A stretch of DNA of 64,000 nucleotides, from the NCBI RefSeq assembly GCF_001423845.1, contig NZ_LMPM01000003.1, positions 1 to 64,000 of the forward strand, written 5' to 3'. Below the pieces are notes generated by a model that was not told the DNA's origin, made no database searches, and worked only from the letters and a program-made list of their open reading frames with translations. Source of the DNA: Sphingomonas sp. Leaf357 (lineage in GTDB: Bacteria; Pseudomonadota; Alphaproteobacteria; Sphingomonadales; Sphingomonadaceae). The translations under genes were made by a program, and so were the position numbers. Shown one piece after another: positions 8,720 to 18,460 of the stretch (position 1 is its first letter; each line of letters begins with the position of its first letter).

Positions 8720-10651
8720 TCACATTCCGCACTCCACGCGCGCCGAATTGGACCGCTTGAGGTTGCGATAGCGCGCCATCGCCCAGAGCGGGAAATATTT
8801 CGGATAGCCGTGATAGCGTAGATAGAATACGCGCGGGAAGCCGCCGCCGGTGTACATCTCCTGTCCCCAAAGCCCTTCGTCCTGCTGATGTTGGGCCAGC
8901 CAGGCCACGCCGCGTGCGACCGCCTCCGCATCGACCTCTCCCGCCGCCATCAGGCCGAGCAACGCCCAGCCCGTCTGCGATGCGGTGGACGGTGCGGGCA
9001 CATGACCGGTGCGATCGAGCGCGTAGCTGTCGCAATCCTCGCCCCAGCCACCGTCCGGGTTCTGGATCGTCTTCAGCCAGCCTATCGCCCTGGCGACCAT
9101 CGGATGTTCCGGCGGCAATCCGGCGGCGTTGAGCGCGCACAGCACCGACCATGTGCCATAAACGTAATTCACGCCCCAGCGCCCGAACCAGCTGCCGTCC
9201 GGCTCCTGCTCGCGCTCCAGCCATGCCAGCGCGGCTTTCATGCGAGGGCTATCGCGCTCGCCGAGTTGCGCCAGCATCGACACGCAGCGCGCGGTGACGT
9301 CGGCGGTCGGCGGGTCGAGCAGCGCACCGTGATCGGCGAAGGGCAGGTTGTTGAGATAGGTATAGGCGTTGTCGGCATCGAACGCCCCCCACCCGCCATC
9401 CTTGGATTGCAGCCCGACGGTCCATTCGACGCCACGGTCGATCGCCGTGTCGTACTCGCCGGAGCGCCCACGCGCGCGATCCATCGCCATCACCACCACG
9501 GCGGTGTCGTCCAGATCGGGATAGTGATCGTTATTGTACTGGAATGCCCAGCCGCCGGGCCGGACCCCCGGGCGTTCCTCCGCCCAATCGCCTGAGACGT
9601 CGAGCACTTGACGCGGCCTCAACCATTCCAGCGCGCGATCGGCCAGCGGTTCGTTGTCGCCGCCCGCCTCCAACATCGCATGCGCGGCCAGCGCCGTATC
9701 CCACACCGGCGACACGCAGGGCTGGCAATAGGCCTCGTCATCGCCGATCACCAACAACCGCTCGACCGATTCCCGCGCGATGGCGCGGCGCGGGTCGTCC
9801 GCGCCGATGCCGAGGCAATCGAACATCATCACGCTGTTCGCCATCGCGGGGTAGATCGCGCCCAGCCCGTCCACACCGTTCAGCCGCTCGCGGACCCACG
9901 CGACGCAGGTATCGATCGCGCGCTGGCGGAGCGCCTTGGGCCACAATCCGTTACCAGCCTTCAGCATCCGATCGAGCGCGTTGAACCCCTTGGTCCATAG
10001 CCATTTCGGGTCCGCCGCCTTGCTTCCGGCCCGGACCTTCGCGCCGGTATAGAGTTCGTCGACCGTCACCCCGAGCGCATTGCGCGCGACCGGCTGCACC
10101 GCGCCTAGCACCAGCAGCGGCACCACCACGGTTCGCGCCCAATAGGACATCTTCGACAAATGGATCGGGAACCAGCGCGGCAGCAGGATCAGTTCCGGCG
10201 GCATGGTCGGCACGGTCGCCCAGGGACCGGCACCGAATAAAGCGAGCTGGATGCGCGTGAAGACGTTGCTCGCCGCCGCCCCGCCCGCGGCGAGGATCGC
10301 GGCACGCGCGCTAGCCATGTGCGGCGCATTCACCGGGTCGCCGATCATCTTGAGCGCATAATAAGCCTTCACGCTGGCGCTGACATCGAACGCGCCGCCG
10401 TGAAACAGGCCCCAACCGCTATGCTCGGCAGATTGGATGCGGCGCAGATAGGTGGCGATCTTCGCCTCCAGCACGGCATCGACGGCCTCGCCGAGATAAT
10501 GTCGCAGCAGCACATATTCCGCCGGGATCGTTGCGTCGGCCTCCAGCTCGAATACCCAGTGGCCGTCCGGCTGCTGCGCCCGCGCTAAGGCGGCGGTGGC
10601 GCGATCGATCGATCGGTCGAGGGCGGTCATGGGGTCGAGCGGCGCGTGCAT
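8720..10651 (-). CDS. shc: Squalene-hopene cyclase
   Basis: About 643 residues from ATG 10651; ATG 10630 is a possible internal start. Shc folds squalene into hopene/hopanol in one cationic cascade at the inner membrane. The catalytic DXDD motif is D379-L-D-D382 in YPDLDDTAVV. Several QW repeats are readable, for example QQPDGHWVFELE near the start, QSKDGGWGAFD, QEPDGSWFGRWGVNYVYGTW and QNPDGGWGEDC. The length is typical for the family. It starts 8 bases after the hpnE stop and is the last gene of the operon hpnA-B-C-D-E-shc. This is the hpnF position in the hopanoid nomenclature. Confidence 0.96.
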   Translation of the reverse strand: MHAPLDPMTALDRSIDRATAALARAQQPDGHWVFELEADATIPAEYVLLRHYLGEAVDAVLEAKIATYLRRIQSAEHSGWGLFHGGAFDVSASVKAYYALKMIGDPVNAPHMASARAAILAAGGAAASNVFTRIQLALFGAGPWATVPTMPPELILLPRWFPIHLSKMSYWARTVVVPLLVLGAVQPVARNALGVTVDELYTGAKVRAGSKAADPKWLWTKGFNALDRMLKAGNGLWPKALRQRAIDTCVAWVRERLNGVDGLGAIYPAMANSVMMFDCLGIGADDPRRAIARESVERLLVIGDDEAYCQPCVSPVWDTALAAHAMLEAGGDNEPLADRALEWLRPRQVLDVSGDWAEERPGVRPGGWAFQYNNDHYPDLDDTAVVVMAMDRARGRSGEYDTAIDRGVEWTVGLQSKDGGWGAFDADNAYTYLNNLPFADHGALLDPPTADVTARCVSMLAQLGERDSPRMKAALAWLEREQEPDGSWFGRWGVNYVYGTWSVLCALNAAGLPPEHPMVARAIGWLKTIQNPDGGWGEDCDSYALDRTGHVPAPSTASQTGWALLGLMAAGEVDAEAVARGVAWLAQHQQDEGLWGQEMYTGGGFPRVFYLRYHGYPKYFPLWAMARYRNLKRSNSARVECGM

Positions 10652-10659
10652 CGGGCCTG

Positions 10660-11943
10660 TTACCCTGACCGCGCGCCGATCGCCAAGCGTGCTGCGGTTT
10701 CGCCCGACCGCAAAGCGCCTTCGATCGTCGCGGGAAGGCCGGTCTGCGTCCAATCCCCGGCAAGGAACAGGTTGCGCCAGCGCGTGGCGGCGGGCGGGCG
10801 CTTGGCATCCTGCTCCGGCGTCGCGGCGAAGGTGGCGCGCTTTTCCTTGACGATCTGCCATGCCGGCATGAGCGCATCGATCTTCAGCGCCGTGCAGATG
10901 TCCGCCCAGAAGATGCGCGCCAGTTCCTCACGGTCGCGATCGACCAATGCATCGGCGGCGCTGACCGTCACGGACAATCGATCGGGAAAGGCGAACACCC
11001 ATTCGGCCGTCGCACCGATCAGGCCGAGCATCTTCGGGGCATCGTGCGGCGCGGGGAACGCGAAGTGTCCGTTGACGATCGCGCGGAATTCGTCGGGCGC
11101 TTCGAGATCCGGAACCAGAGCCGTAGCGACCCAGGGCGGTACGGCGAGGATCACTGCTTCGTCGGCCTCGACCGGCTCCACGCCCGCCCCCCAATCGAGA
11201 CTGACGACGCGATCGCCATCGAACCCGATCGCGCGCAATCGGCGCCCGATTTCCACTGGCGCCCCCTGCCCCGCCAGCCAGGTCGAGGCAGGATCGCCGA
11301 ACGCTGCCGCCAAAGTCGGCTCGGCGATCAGTGGACGCATCGCCGCGCCGCCCACCGCGACCGTCTCCCGCAGGGCATTGCGGGTGAGCAGCGCCGATCC
11401 CTCGCCGGCGGCGGTGTTGAGCACGGCGAGCAGAACCGGTTCGAGCAACCGATCCCAGACCGGCCCGATCGTGGTGAAATGTTCGTCCACCCGCCCCTTG
11501 CGCGCCATCAGCAGGCGCAGGATCGGAAGATAATCGATCGGGCCGCTGCCCGGCACGCGACGGTGCTTGTCCAGCACCCACCACGGCGCGCGCCCGTCGT
11601 TGATCCGCACCGTCCAACGCGCGCCGCTGACGATATCGCAGAAGTCGAAATCGGCCTGCTCCGGCCCGGCCAGCGGCACATCCGCGCCGATCGCCGACCG
11701 AAAGCGGGCTACCGCCTGGTTGCCCGATAGGACGAGGTGATTGCCGTTGTCGATCGTCTGGCCAAGCTGCGGATCGAAATACGACCGGCACCGCCCCCCG
11801 GGCTGCGCGGCCGAATCCGAGATCCGCACCGCCAGCCCGGCCTGCTTCAACGCGACGGCGGCGGACAACCCTGCCAGCCCCGCCCCGGCAATCGTCACGC
11901 GCGCGATGCTCAACGCGTCAGGCCGAGACGCACGACGGTCCAT
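10660..11943 (-). CDS. hpnE: HpnE, hydroxysqualene dehydroxylase (FAD-dependent)
   Basis: About 427 residues from ATG 11943, which has a GGAA ribosome site 5 bases upstream. A TTG at 11913 overlapping the hpnD stop (TTGA) is an equally family-like start (SIARVTIAGAGLAG). The FAD-binding dinucleotide fold is VTIAGAGLAGLSAAVALKQAG near the N-terminus, followed by GGRCRSY. The C-terminal flavin segment is AGDWTQTGLPATIEGAL. HpnE converts hydroxysqualene to squalene as the third step of the HpnC/D/E route, using a reduced flavin. The tail lies 8 bases before shc, the next enzyme in the pathway. Confidence 0.92.
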   Translation of the reverse strand: MDRRASRPDALSIARVTIAGAGLAGLSAAVALKQAGLAVRISDSAAQPGGRCRSYFDPQLGQTIDNGNHLVLSGNQAVARFRSAIGADVPLAGPEQADFDFCDIVSGARWTVRINDGRAPWWVLDKHRRVPGSGPIDYLPILRLLMARKGRVDEHFTTIGPVWDRLLEPVLLAVLNTAAGEGSALLTRNALRETVAVGGAAMRPLIAEPTLAAAFGDPASTWLAGQGAPVEIGRRLRAIGFDGDRVVSLDWGAGVEPVEADEAVILAVPPWVATALVPDLEAPDEFRAIVNGHFAFPAPHDAPKMLGLIGATAEWVFAFPDRLSVTVSAADALVDRDREELARIFWADICTALKIDALMPAWQIVKEKRATFAATPEQDAKRPPAATRWRNLFLAGDWTQTGLPATIEGALRSGETAARLAIGARSG

Positions 11944-12749
11944 AGCAATTCCGGCTTGGACATCTTGACGCGAATACGCGGCGGTGCCCAGCCGATCGCC
12001 TCGGTTCGCGCCAGCACCTTGGCATAGACCGCCTCCATCAGGCGCGGCGCGAGCAGATGCCCGCGCGGGCGCGTGGCGAGGATCGCGTGTGCCTTGGCAT
12101 AATGCCCGTGCGCGATCGCGGCGACCTGCCGGGCGGCGAGATCGATGCGGGGGTCGCCGACCACCTCGACCGGCGTGGTGAACGTGATGCCTGCCGCGAT
12201 GATCGCCTCGGCCGGCAGATAGACGCGCCCGATCGCGGCGTCCTCGTCGAGATCGCGCAGGATGTTGGTGAGTTGCAGCGCGCGCCCGAGGTGGAAGGCG
12301 AGGTCGATGCCCGGCGCCTCGTCCATCCCGAACACCCGCACCGACAGCCGCCCGACCGCCGAGGCGACGCGGTCGCAATAGAGATCGAGTTCCACGAGGG
12401 GGGGCCAACGGATATCTCGCGCCACGTCCATCGCCATGCCGTCGATCACGGCAAGAAAATCCTCCTGCTTCAGCCCGAAACGGCGCACCGCTTTTGCAAC
12501 CAGTTCCGCCTGCCCCGGATCGCCGCCGGCATAGAGCGAGGCGATGTCGCGCCGCCAGACGTCGAGCGCGGCGGCACGTTCCGCGCGATTGCCCCGTTCG
12601 TCGTCGGCGATGTCGTCGACCAGCCGGCAGAAGCCGTAGATCGCGTACATCGCCTCGCGCTCGGCCTTGGGCAGCACGCGCATGCCCGCGTAGAAGGAAC
12701 TGCCGGAAACCTGCTTCTGCAGTGCGCCGGGGGTGGAATCCGGGTTCAT
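11910..12749 (-). CDS. hpnD: Presqualene diphosphate synthase HpnD
   Basis: 279 residues. HpnD condenses two farnesyl diphosphates to presqualene diphosphate, the first step of the HpnC/D/E squalene route. Two aspartate-rich motifs that bind magnesium-diphosphate are visible: VDDIADD at residues 44-50 and NILRDLDED at 162-170. The start (MNPDSTPGALQK) overlaps the hpnC stop by 4 bp. The stop overlaps a possible TTG start of hpnE. It is homologous to its neighbour HpnC but keeps the more complete second Asp motif. Confidence 0.95.
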   Translation of the reverse strand: MNPDSTPGALQKQVSGSSFYAGMRVLPKAEREAMYAIYGFCRLVDDIADDERGNRAERAAALDVWRRDIASLYAGGDPGQAELVAKAVRRFGLKQEDFLAVIDGMAMDVARDIRWPPLVELDLYCDRVASAVGRLSVRVFGMDEAPGIDLAFHLGRALQLTNILRDLDEDAAIGRVYLPAEAIIAAGITFTTPVEVVGDPRIDLAARQVAAIAHGHYAKAHAILATRPRGHLLAPRLMEAVYAKVLARTEAIGWAPPRIRVKMSKPELLWTVVRLGLTR

Positions 12750-13591
12750 GCCGCGCGCCGGAACAGGACGGGCAAGGCGGCGCGGGCGGCGAGCAATGCG
12801 GCCTCGGCCTTGCCGTGATGCACGCGCTCGCTCAGCGGATCGCGATGCTCGAGCCGCTCGGCCAGGCTTTCCGCCAGCCGCTGGATCACCGCCACTTCGG
12901 CGGCAAGCTTGCGATCGCGAATCAGGCGCGCGAACGGCGCGGATTGGGCGAGCAGTTCGCGCGTCCGCCCGGCAAGCGCGACGATCGCACTACGCAACGC
13001 CGGTGTCGCATGTGTCGCGTCCAGATCCTCCACGCGCGCGCCATGCTCGGCCAGCGTGTCGAGCGGCAGATAGACGCGGCGGATCGTGCGATAGTCCTTG
13101 CCGCAATCCTGCAGATGATTGACGACCTGCAACGCCGCGCACAGCGCATCGTTGGCCGGCCAGATCGCGCGATCCTCGCCATGGACATCCAGCACGAAGC
13201 GCCCGACCGGCATCGCCGAGTAGCGGCAATAGTCGATCAACGCGGCCCAATCGACACAGCGATCGACCGTCACGTCACGCTCGAACGCGACGAGCAGGTC
13301 GCGGGCATGGACGGCATCGAGCCCACGCTCGGCCATGACGTTTCGCAACGCCAACGCCTCGGGCGCGCCGTTCGCGGCACCGTCCAGTCCGGCCCGCATA
13401 AACGCCAGCCGGGCGAGCTTCTGTTCCGGCGTGGCGCTCTCATGATCGGCGATGTCGTCGGCCGCCCGTGCGAAGCGGTAGAACGCCATGATCGGAGCGC
13501 GATGTTCGGCGCTCAGCAGGACGCTGGCGACCGGGAAATTCTCGTCGCGATGCCCCTTGCCGGAGGCGAGATCGGGGCCGACATTGGTCAT
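12746..13591 (-). CDS. hpnC: Hydroxysqualene synthase HpnC
   Basis: 281 residues from ATG 13591, which overlaps the hpnB stop (ATGA). HpnC turns presqualene diphosphate into hydroxysqualene. It has the squalene/phytoene synthase fold with the first Asp motif ADDIADH at residues 44-50. The second motif is reduced to NHLQDCGKDY, which fits HpnC rather than HpnD. YFAR-like FYRFARAADD precedes the first motif. It lies between hpnB and hpnD in an unbroken chain of overlapping genes. Confidence 0.93.
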   Translation of the reverse strand: MTNVGPDLASGKGHRDENFPVASVLLSAEHRAPIMAFYRFARAADDIADHESATPEQKLARLAFMRAGLDGAANGAPEALALRNVMAERGLDAVHARDLLVAFERDVTVDRCVDWAALIDYCRYSAMPVGRFVLDVHGEDRAIWPANDALCAALQVVNHLQDCGKDYRTIRRVYLPLDTLAEHGARVEDLDATHATPALRSAIVALAGRTRELLAQSAPFARLIRDRKLAAEVAVIQRLAESLAERLEHRDPLSERVHHGKAEAALLAARAALPVLFRRAA

Positions 13592-14709
13592 GCGTTCGCC
13601 TGTGTACGACCTTTCCAAGTTCCGCCACGCCCACGATAATATTGCCACGCCGATAGCAAGGTGCAGCCGGCGTAGAAAGCCGCGATTCCCGGCAGCGCGA
13701 CACCCCAGAGGGCCGAACGGTGGTAGAAACGCAGCATCGGCTGGAAGGCCAGCGCCATCAGCGCCCAGGCGGCCAGCCCGCATGCCTGTGTCCAGCCATG
13801 GCCAAAAAAAGTTAGCGCGGGCGGCGCGGCGTAAACCAAGGCGAGCCCGACCAGCGTGCCGACCAGCAGGAGCGGCGAATAGCCGAGTTGCGCATAGGCC
13901 GAACGCGAGATCATCGCCGCGATCGTGTCGGCGGTATCATAGGCCCGGATGCTGCGCGACCGATTGGTCAGGCCGAGCCAGATCGGCCCCTGCCGCTTGA
14001 GCGCCGCGCCCATGGCGCAATCGTCGATCAGCGCGCCCCGGATCGCGGCGATACCGCCCGCCGCGGCCAGGGCCTCGCGTCGCACCAGCATGCAACCACC
14101 CGCCGCCGCGCCGATCCCGCCGGGGCGGTTTACGCGGGCGAACGGATAGAGCAGTTGAAAGAAGAACACGAACGCCGGAATCAGTGCGCGTTCGGCGAAG
14201 CTCGTGCAGCGGAGCTTCGCCATCAGGGAAACGAGCGCGAGGTCGCCGGCCTCGCCGCGAGCGACGAGTGTGGCGAGCGTGTCGGGCGCATGGGCGATGT
14301 CAGCATCGGTCAGCCAGAGATGTTCGGGCGTCTCGCCTGCCTGTTCGACGCCTTGAGACACCGCCCAGAGCTTGCCGGTCCACCCGCGCGGCAGCGGCTG
14401 GCCGCTCAGGATCTCCAGCCGCCCTGCCCCGCTCGACCGGCGCGCGATCTCGGCCGTCCCGTCGCTGCTCGAATCGTCCACGAGGATGACGCGGAACTCG
14501 CCCGGATAGTCCTGCGCCAACAGGCTGCCGATCGACTCGGCGATCACCTCCGCCTCGTCGCGCGCCGGGACGATCGCGGTGACGGCGGGCCAGTGCGCCG
14601 GCAGCGGGGGCAGATCGCGCGTGTCGCGCTCACGCGTCCGCCAGAAACCGTGCCGCGCGAACACCAGCACCAGCCAGATCGCCAGTGAGACGATGCCGAT
14701 GGCGATCAT
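13588..14709 (-). CDS. hpnB: HpnB, hopanoid-associated glycosyltransferase (GT2)
   Basis: 373 residues. An N-terminal membrane helix (IAIGIVSLAIWLVLVFA) is followed by a GT-A family 2 domain: VTAIVPARDEAEVI at the start, VDDSSSDGTAEIA for the nucleotide-sugar pocket and WLTDADIAHAPDTL carrying the DxD-like metal site. Two or three further helices occupy the C-terminal third. HpnB is conserved in hopanoid operons, but its acceptor and sugar are not settled. It overlaps hpnA upstream (4 bp) and hpnC downstream (4 bp). Confidence 0.9.
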   Translation of the reverse strand: MIAIGIVSLAIWLVLVFARHGFWRTRERDTRDLPPLPAHWPAVTAIVPARDEAEVIAESIGSLLAQDYPGEFRVILVDDSSSDGTAEIARRSSGAGRLEILSGQPLPRGWTGKLWAVSQGVEQAGETPEHLWLTDADIAHAPDTLATLVARGEAGDLALVSLMAKLRCTSFAERALIPAFVFFFQLLYPFARVNRPGGIGAAAGGCMLVRREALAAAGGIAAIRGALIDDCAMGAALKRQGPIWLGLTNRSRSIRAYDTADTIAAMISRSAYAQLGYSPLLLVGTLVGLALVYAAPPALTFFGHGWTQACGLAAWALMALAFQPMLRFYHRSALWGVALPGIAAFYAGCTLLSAWQYYRGRGGTWKGRTQANA

Positions 14710-15704
14710 GCGATCGCTCCGGCAGCGCGGAACCAGTCCAGCGCGTCACCGACCGCCTCGGCCCAGGGGCGCGCGGTGTAGCCGAGTTCGGCTTCGGCCT
14801 TGGCCGAGCTGAAAAACATCTTGTGCTTGGCCATGCGCAGCGAGTCGATCGTCAGGAACGGTTCCTTGCCGGTGATCCGCGCCAGCGCCTCGTTGGCATA
14901 GGCCAGGGGGAATAGCGGGCGGCGCGGGATCGCCATCGTCGGCGGCTTGCGCCCGACCCGCGCGGCGATCTCCGCCAGCATCGCGCCGAGGCTCACATCC
15001 TGCCCGCCGAGAATGTAGCGCTCGCCGATCCGCCCGCGCTGCCACGCCGCGATGTGCCCGGCTGCCACGTCGTCGACATGGACGAGGTTCAGCCCGCTAT
15101 CGAGGAACGCCGGCATCCGCCCGTTCGCCGCCTCGACGATGATCCGCCCGGTCGGCGTCGGACGCACGTCGCGCGGGCCGATCGGCGTGGAGGGATTGAC
15201 GATCACCGCCGGCAACCCGTCCGCGACCATCGATTCGACCAGCCGTTCGGCGACGACCTTGCTGCGCTTGTACGCGCCGACCGCCTGTTCCGGCGTGGCG
15301 GGCCGGGTCTCGTCGGCCGGTCCGGCGGGATCGGGGCGCAACGTCGCGACGCTGCTGGTATAGACGATCCGCTCGACCCCGGCACCCAGCGCCGCCTGCA
15401 TCACCACGCGCGTGCTGGCGAGATTGTTGCGCACGATCTCCTCCGGATCGGGTGCCCAGATGCGGTAGTCGGCGGCGACGTGGAACAGGTGTCGCACCCC
15501 GGACATCGCCCGCGCCATGGCGGCGGGATCGAGCGCATCGCCTTCGATCAACGTGCCGGGAAAGTCGGTCAGATTGGCGCGCGGGCTGGATGCGCGCACC
15601 AGTCCGCGCACCTGATAGCCCTTCGCGGCGAGGGCGCGGGCGACCGCCGATCCCACGAACCCCGAAACCCCGGTGACGAGAATGATATCCGACGCTTCGT
15701 TCAC
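14706..15704 (-). CDS. hpnA: HpnA, hopanoid-associated NAD-dependent sugar epimerase
   Basis: About 332 residues from GTG 15704 (NEASDIILVTGVSGFVG...). ATG 15776 upstream would overlap the divergent hpnI start and is not favoured. It is an extended short-chain dehydrogenase: VTGVSGFVGSAVARAL for the NAD-binding GxxGxxG, the YTSS serine, and the active-site YKRSK variant of YxxxK. The family is named as a hopanoid-associated sugar epimerase with an unproven substrate. It is the first gene of the minus-strand operon running to shc, and its start is 46 bp from that of hpnI on the other strand. Confidence 0.9.
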   Translation of the reverse strand: MNEASDIILVTGVSGFVGSAVARALAAKGYQVRGLVRASSPRANLTDFPGTLIEGDALDPAAMARAMSGVRHLFHVAADYRIWAPDPEEIVRNNLASTRVVMQAALGAGVERIVYTSSVATLRPDPAGPADETRPATPEQAVGAYKRSKVVAERLVESMVADGLPAVIVNPSTPIGPRDVRPTPTGRIIVEAANGRMPAFLDSGLNLVHVDDVAAGHIAAWQRGRIGERYILGGQDVSLGAMLAEIAARVGRKPPTMAIPRRPLFPLAYANEALARITGKEPFLTIDSLRMAKHKMFFSSAKAEAELGYTARPWAEAVGDALDWFRAAGAIA

Positions 15705-15750
15705 GGTGCGCGGTCTACACAGGACGCGCGCGGCGCGATAGAGAGCAGGC

Positions 15751-16908
15751 ATGACGCCAGCGCACATTGCCGCCATTTTCGGCTGGATCCTGGTGGTGAT
15801 CGTGGTGGTTGGCGCGCTCTACACTGTGGCAGCGGCAGTCGTGTTCGCACGCTTTTTCGCCCGGGCGCTGCCTGCCCCGAGCAGGAGCGATGCCGTCACC
15901 CTGCTCAAACCGCTTTACGGCGTAGAACCCCGGCTGTTCGATAATCTCGCAACTTTCCTCAAGCTCGATCACGATGGCCCGGTCCAACTCCTGCTCGGCG
16001 TGCAGCGCGCCGACGATGCAGCGATCGCGGTGGTCGATCGCCTGCGATCTGCTTATCCGAGCGCGCAGATCGATCTTGTCATCGACCCCACCCGGCACGG
16101 CGCGAACGGCAAGATCTCAAACCTGATCAACATGACCCCGCACGCCCGGCACCCGATCCTGATCCTGAGCGACAGCGACATCGCCGTCAGGCCAGATTAC
16201 CTCGCACGCTTGCTCGACGCGCTCGATGCGCCAGACGTCGGCGCGGTGACGGCCGCCTATGTCGGGCGCGGCGATGCCGGGTTCTGGTCGCGATTCGGCG
16301 CGGCGGGGCTCGACTGGCACTTGCTCCCCGGCGTCATCTTCGGCGCGAGCAGGGGCCTCGCCACGCCGTGCATGGGATCGACGATCGCGCTTCGCGCCGA
16401 AACGCTGGCGGCGATCGGCGGGTTCGCGGCATTCGCCGACACGCTGGCCGACGATTACGCGATCGGCCAAGCGATCCTCGCGCAAGAACAGAAGGTCGTC
16501 GTGCCGCCGATGCTTGTCACCCATGCCGGCATCGACGCGAGTTTCGCCGATCTCTGGCGGCACGAGGTGCGCTGGGGCGCGACGATCCTCGGCGTCGAGC
16601 CGATCGGATATACCGCTGGCGTGATCGCCATGCCGGTGCCGATCGCGCTGCTCGCCACCGCGCTGATCCCGGCGATCGGCGGCTGGGCGCTGCTTGCCGC
16701 CCTCGCCTCCCGCCTCATTCTGATCGCCGCGATCCGTCGCGTTTCCGGCCAATGGCCGGTCCCGCCGCTCCTGCTTCCGGTGCGCGATTGCCTGACTTTC
16801 GCAGGATTTATCGCAAGCTTCTTCGCGACATCGGTTGATTGGCGCGGCAGCACGCTTAGAATGGAGCGGGATGGCCAAGTTTCTTCCGGCCCGGAGATTT
16901 CCGCATGA
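15751..16908 (+). CDS. hpnI: HpnI, bacteriohopanetetrol N-acetylglucosaminyltransferase
   Basis: 385 residues. A leading membrane helix (IFGWILVVIVVVGALYTVAAA) is followed by a ceramide-glucosyltransferase-like GT21 domain with VTLLKPLYGVEPRL, ILSDSDIAVRPDYL (DxD metal site) and LADDYAIGQAI. C-terminal helices follow. In the hopanoid pathway HpnI attaches N-acetylglucosamine to bacteriohopanetetrol, after which HpnK removes the acetyl group and HpnJ contracts the ring. Its stop overlaps the hpnJ start (ATGA), and it diverges from hpnA. Confidence 0.93.
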   Translation: MTPAHIAAIFGWILVVIVVVGALYTVAAAVVFARFFARALPAPSRSDAVTLLKPLYGVEPRLFDNLATFLKLDHDGPVQLLLGVQRADDAAIAVVDRLRSAYPSAQIDLVIDPTRHGANGKISNLINMTPHARHPILILSDSDIAVRPDYLARLLDALDAPDVGAVTAAYVGRGDAGFWSRFGAAGLDWHLLPGVIFGASRGLATPCMGSTIALRAETLAAIGGFAAFADTLADDYAIGQAILAQEQKVVVPPMLVTHAGIDASFADLWRHEVRWGATILGVEPIGYTAGVIAMPVPIALLATALIPAIGGWALLAALASRLILIAAIRRVSGQWPVPPLLLPVRDCLTFAGFIASFFATSVDWRGSTLRMERDGQVSSGPEISA

Positions 16909-18335
16909 CGTTGCGCACCTTGTTTTTGCAGGCCCCTTCCTTCGATGGTTATGACGGCGGTGCCGGCGCGCGCTATCAGATGAAGCGCGAAGTAAAGTCG
17001 TTCTGGTATCCGACCTGGCTCGCGCAGCCCGCCGCTTTGGTCGAGGGCTCCAAGCTGATCGACGCCCCCGCCCACGACCAGAGCTGGGACGATATCAAGC
17101 ACGAGATGGACGAGCGCGATCTCGTCATCCTGCACACCTCGACGCCCAGCTTCGGCCAGGACGTGCGCACTGCGGAGTTGATCAAGCAGCGCAACCCCGC
17201 GATCCGGATCGGTTTCATCGGTGCAAAGGCGGCGGTCGAATCGACAAAGGTGCTGGAAACATCGACCGCGATCGATTTCGTCGCGCGCAACGAATTCGAC
17301 TTCACGATTCTCGACGTGGCCAACGGCATGCCGCTGCGCGAGGTGGAGGGCATATCGTGGCGCGACGATGACGGCACGATCATCCACAACAAGGATCGCG
17401 CGGTCCTCGAGAATATGGACAGCCTCCCCTTCGTCTCGCCGATCTACAAGCGCGATCTGGTGATGGAGAAGTATTTCGGCGGCTATCTGCTCCACCCCTA
17501 TGTGTCGTTCTACACCGGGCGCGGGTGCAAGAGCCGCTGCACATTCTGCCTCTGGCCGCAGACGGTGGGCGGGCACAATTACCGTACCCGATCGATCCCG
17601 CATGTCATCGAAGAGGTGAAGTACGTCATGCGGGAAATGCCGCAGACCAAAGAGATCTTCTTCGACGACGACACGCTGACCGACAATCTACCGCGCGTCG
17701 AAGCGCTGGCGATGGAATTGGGCAAGCTCGGTATCACCTGGTCGTGCAACGCCAAGGCCAATGTGCCGTACAAGACGCTGAAGATCCTGAAGGAGAACGG
17801 CCTGCGCCTGCTGCTCGTCGGGTATGAAAGCGGCAACCAGCAGATCCTGCACAATATCAAAAAGGGCCTGCGCACCGATGTCGCGCGGCAGTTCACCAAG
17901 GATTGCCACGCGCTCGGCATCGTCATCCACGGCACCTTCATCCTCGGTCTGCCCGGCGAGACGGAGGAGACGATCGAAGAGACGATCAATTACGCCAAGG
18001 AGATCGATCCGCACACGATCCAGGTGTCGCTGGCCGCGCCCTACCCCGGCACGTTCCTGTTCAAGCAGGCGACCGAGAATGGGTGGTTCGACGGCACCGA
18101 TCACTTGCTGACCGATGGCGGCAATCAGATCGCCCAGCTCAGCTACCCGCATCTGCCGGCGGCGGTGATCTTCGACAAGGTCGAGGAGTTCTACAAGCGC
18201 TTTTACTTCCGCCCGTCCAAGATCTGGTCGATCGTCAGCGAGATGCTGCGCGACTGGAACATGATGAAGCGGCGTCTGCGCGAAGGCGTGGAGTTCTTCG
18301 ACTTCCTGCGACGACGCAAGGACGCTCAGGCCTGA
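16905..18335 (+). CDS. hpnJ: HpnJ, radical SAM/B12-binding-type cyclitol ether synthase
   Basis: 476 residues. An N-terminal B12-binding-like Rossmann region (about 1-150) is followed by a radical SAM domain with cluster cysteines C208-C212-C215 in GRGCKSRCTFCLW. LLLVGYESGNQQIL and HGTFILGLPGETEETI are typical of the B12-type radical SAM group. HpnJ converts the glucosamine head group of the hopanoid to an amino-cyclopentitol, giving the cyclitol ether. It overlaps hpnI by 4 bp. A strong hairpin follows 15 bases after the stop. Confidence 0.94.
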   Translation: MTLRTLFLQAPSFDGYDGGAGARYQMKREVKSFWYPTWLAQPAALVEGSKLIDAPAHDQSWDDIKHEMDERDLVILHTSTPSFGQDVRTAELIKQRNPAIRIGFIGAKAAVESTKVLETSTAIDFVARNEFDFTILDVANGMPLREVEGISWRDDDGTIIHNKDRAVLENMDSLPFVSPIYKRDLVMEKYFGGYLLHPYVSFYTGRGCKSRCTFCLWPQTVGGHNYRTRSIPHVIEEVKYVMREMPQTKEIFFDDDTLTDNLPRVEALAMELGKLGITWSCNAKANVPYKTLKILKENGLRLLLVGYESGNQQILHNIKKGLRTDVARQFTKDCHALGIVIHGTFILGLPGETEETIEETINYAKEIDPHTIQVSLAAPYPGTFLFKQATENGWFDGTDHLLTDGGNQIAQLSYPHLPAAVIFDKVEEFYKRFYFRPSKIWSIVSEMLRDWNMMKRRLREGVEFFDFLRRRKDAQA

Positions 18336-18350
18336 CGCAGGACATCAAAA

Positions 18351-18385
18351 GAAACGCCTCCCCGGCCGAGCCAGGGAGGCGTTTC
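18351..18385 (+). terminator. Rho-independent-like terminator after hpnJ
   Basis: A perfect 12 bp inverted repeat, GAAACGCCTCCC (18351-18362) and GGGAGGCGTTTC (18374-18385), has an 11-base loop. It is preceded by AAAA and followed by TATTT. It ends the hpnIJ message and could also act on the opposing glycine-zipper gene. Confidence 0.85.
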
Positions 18386-18460
18386 TATTTCGGAGCCTGC
18401 GGTTAGGCTCTTGGCGAACCCCGGACCGGCAGCGCACTACCGACCCGGGGGCTGGTCAAT

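Noticed and set aside
11910-12408. Extended N-terminus for hpnE starting at 12408
   Set aside because: It runs inside hpnD in another frame and is Arg/Pro-rich shadow sequence. The FAD motif starts only after 11943.
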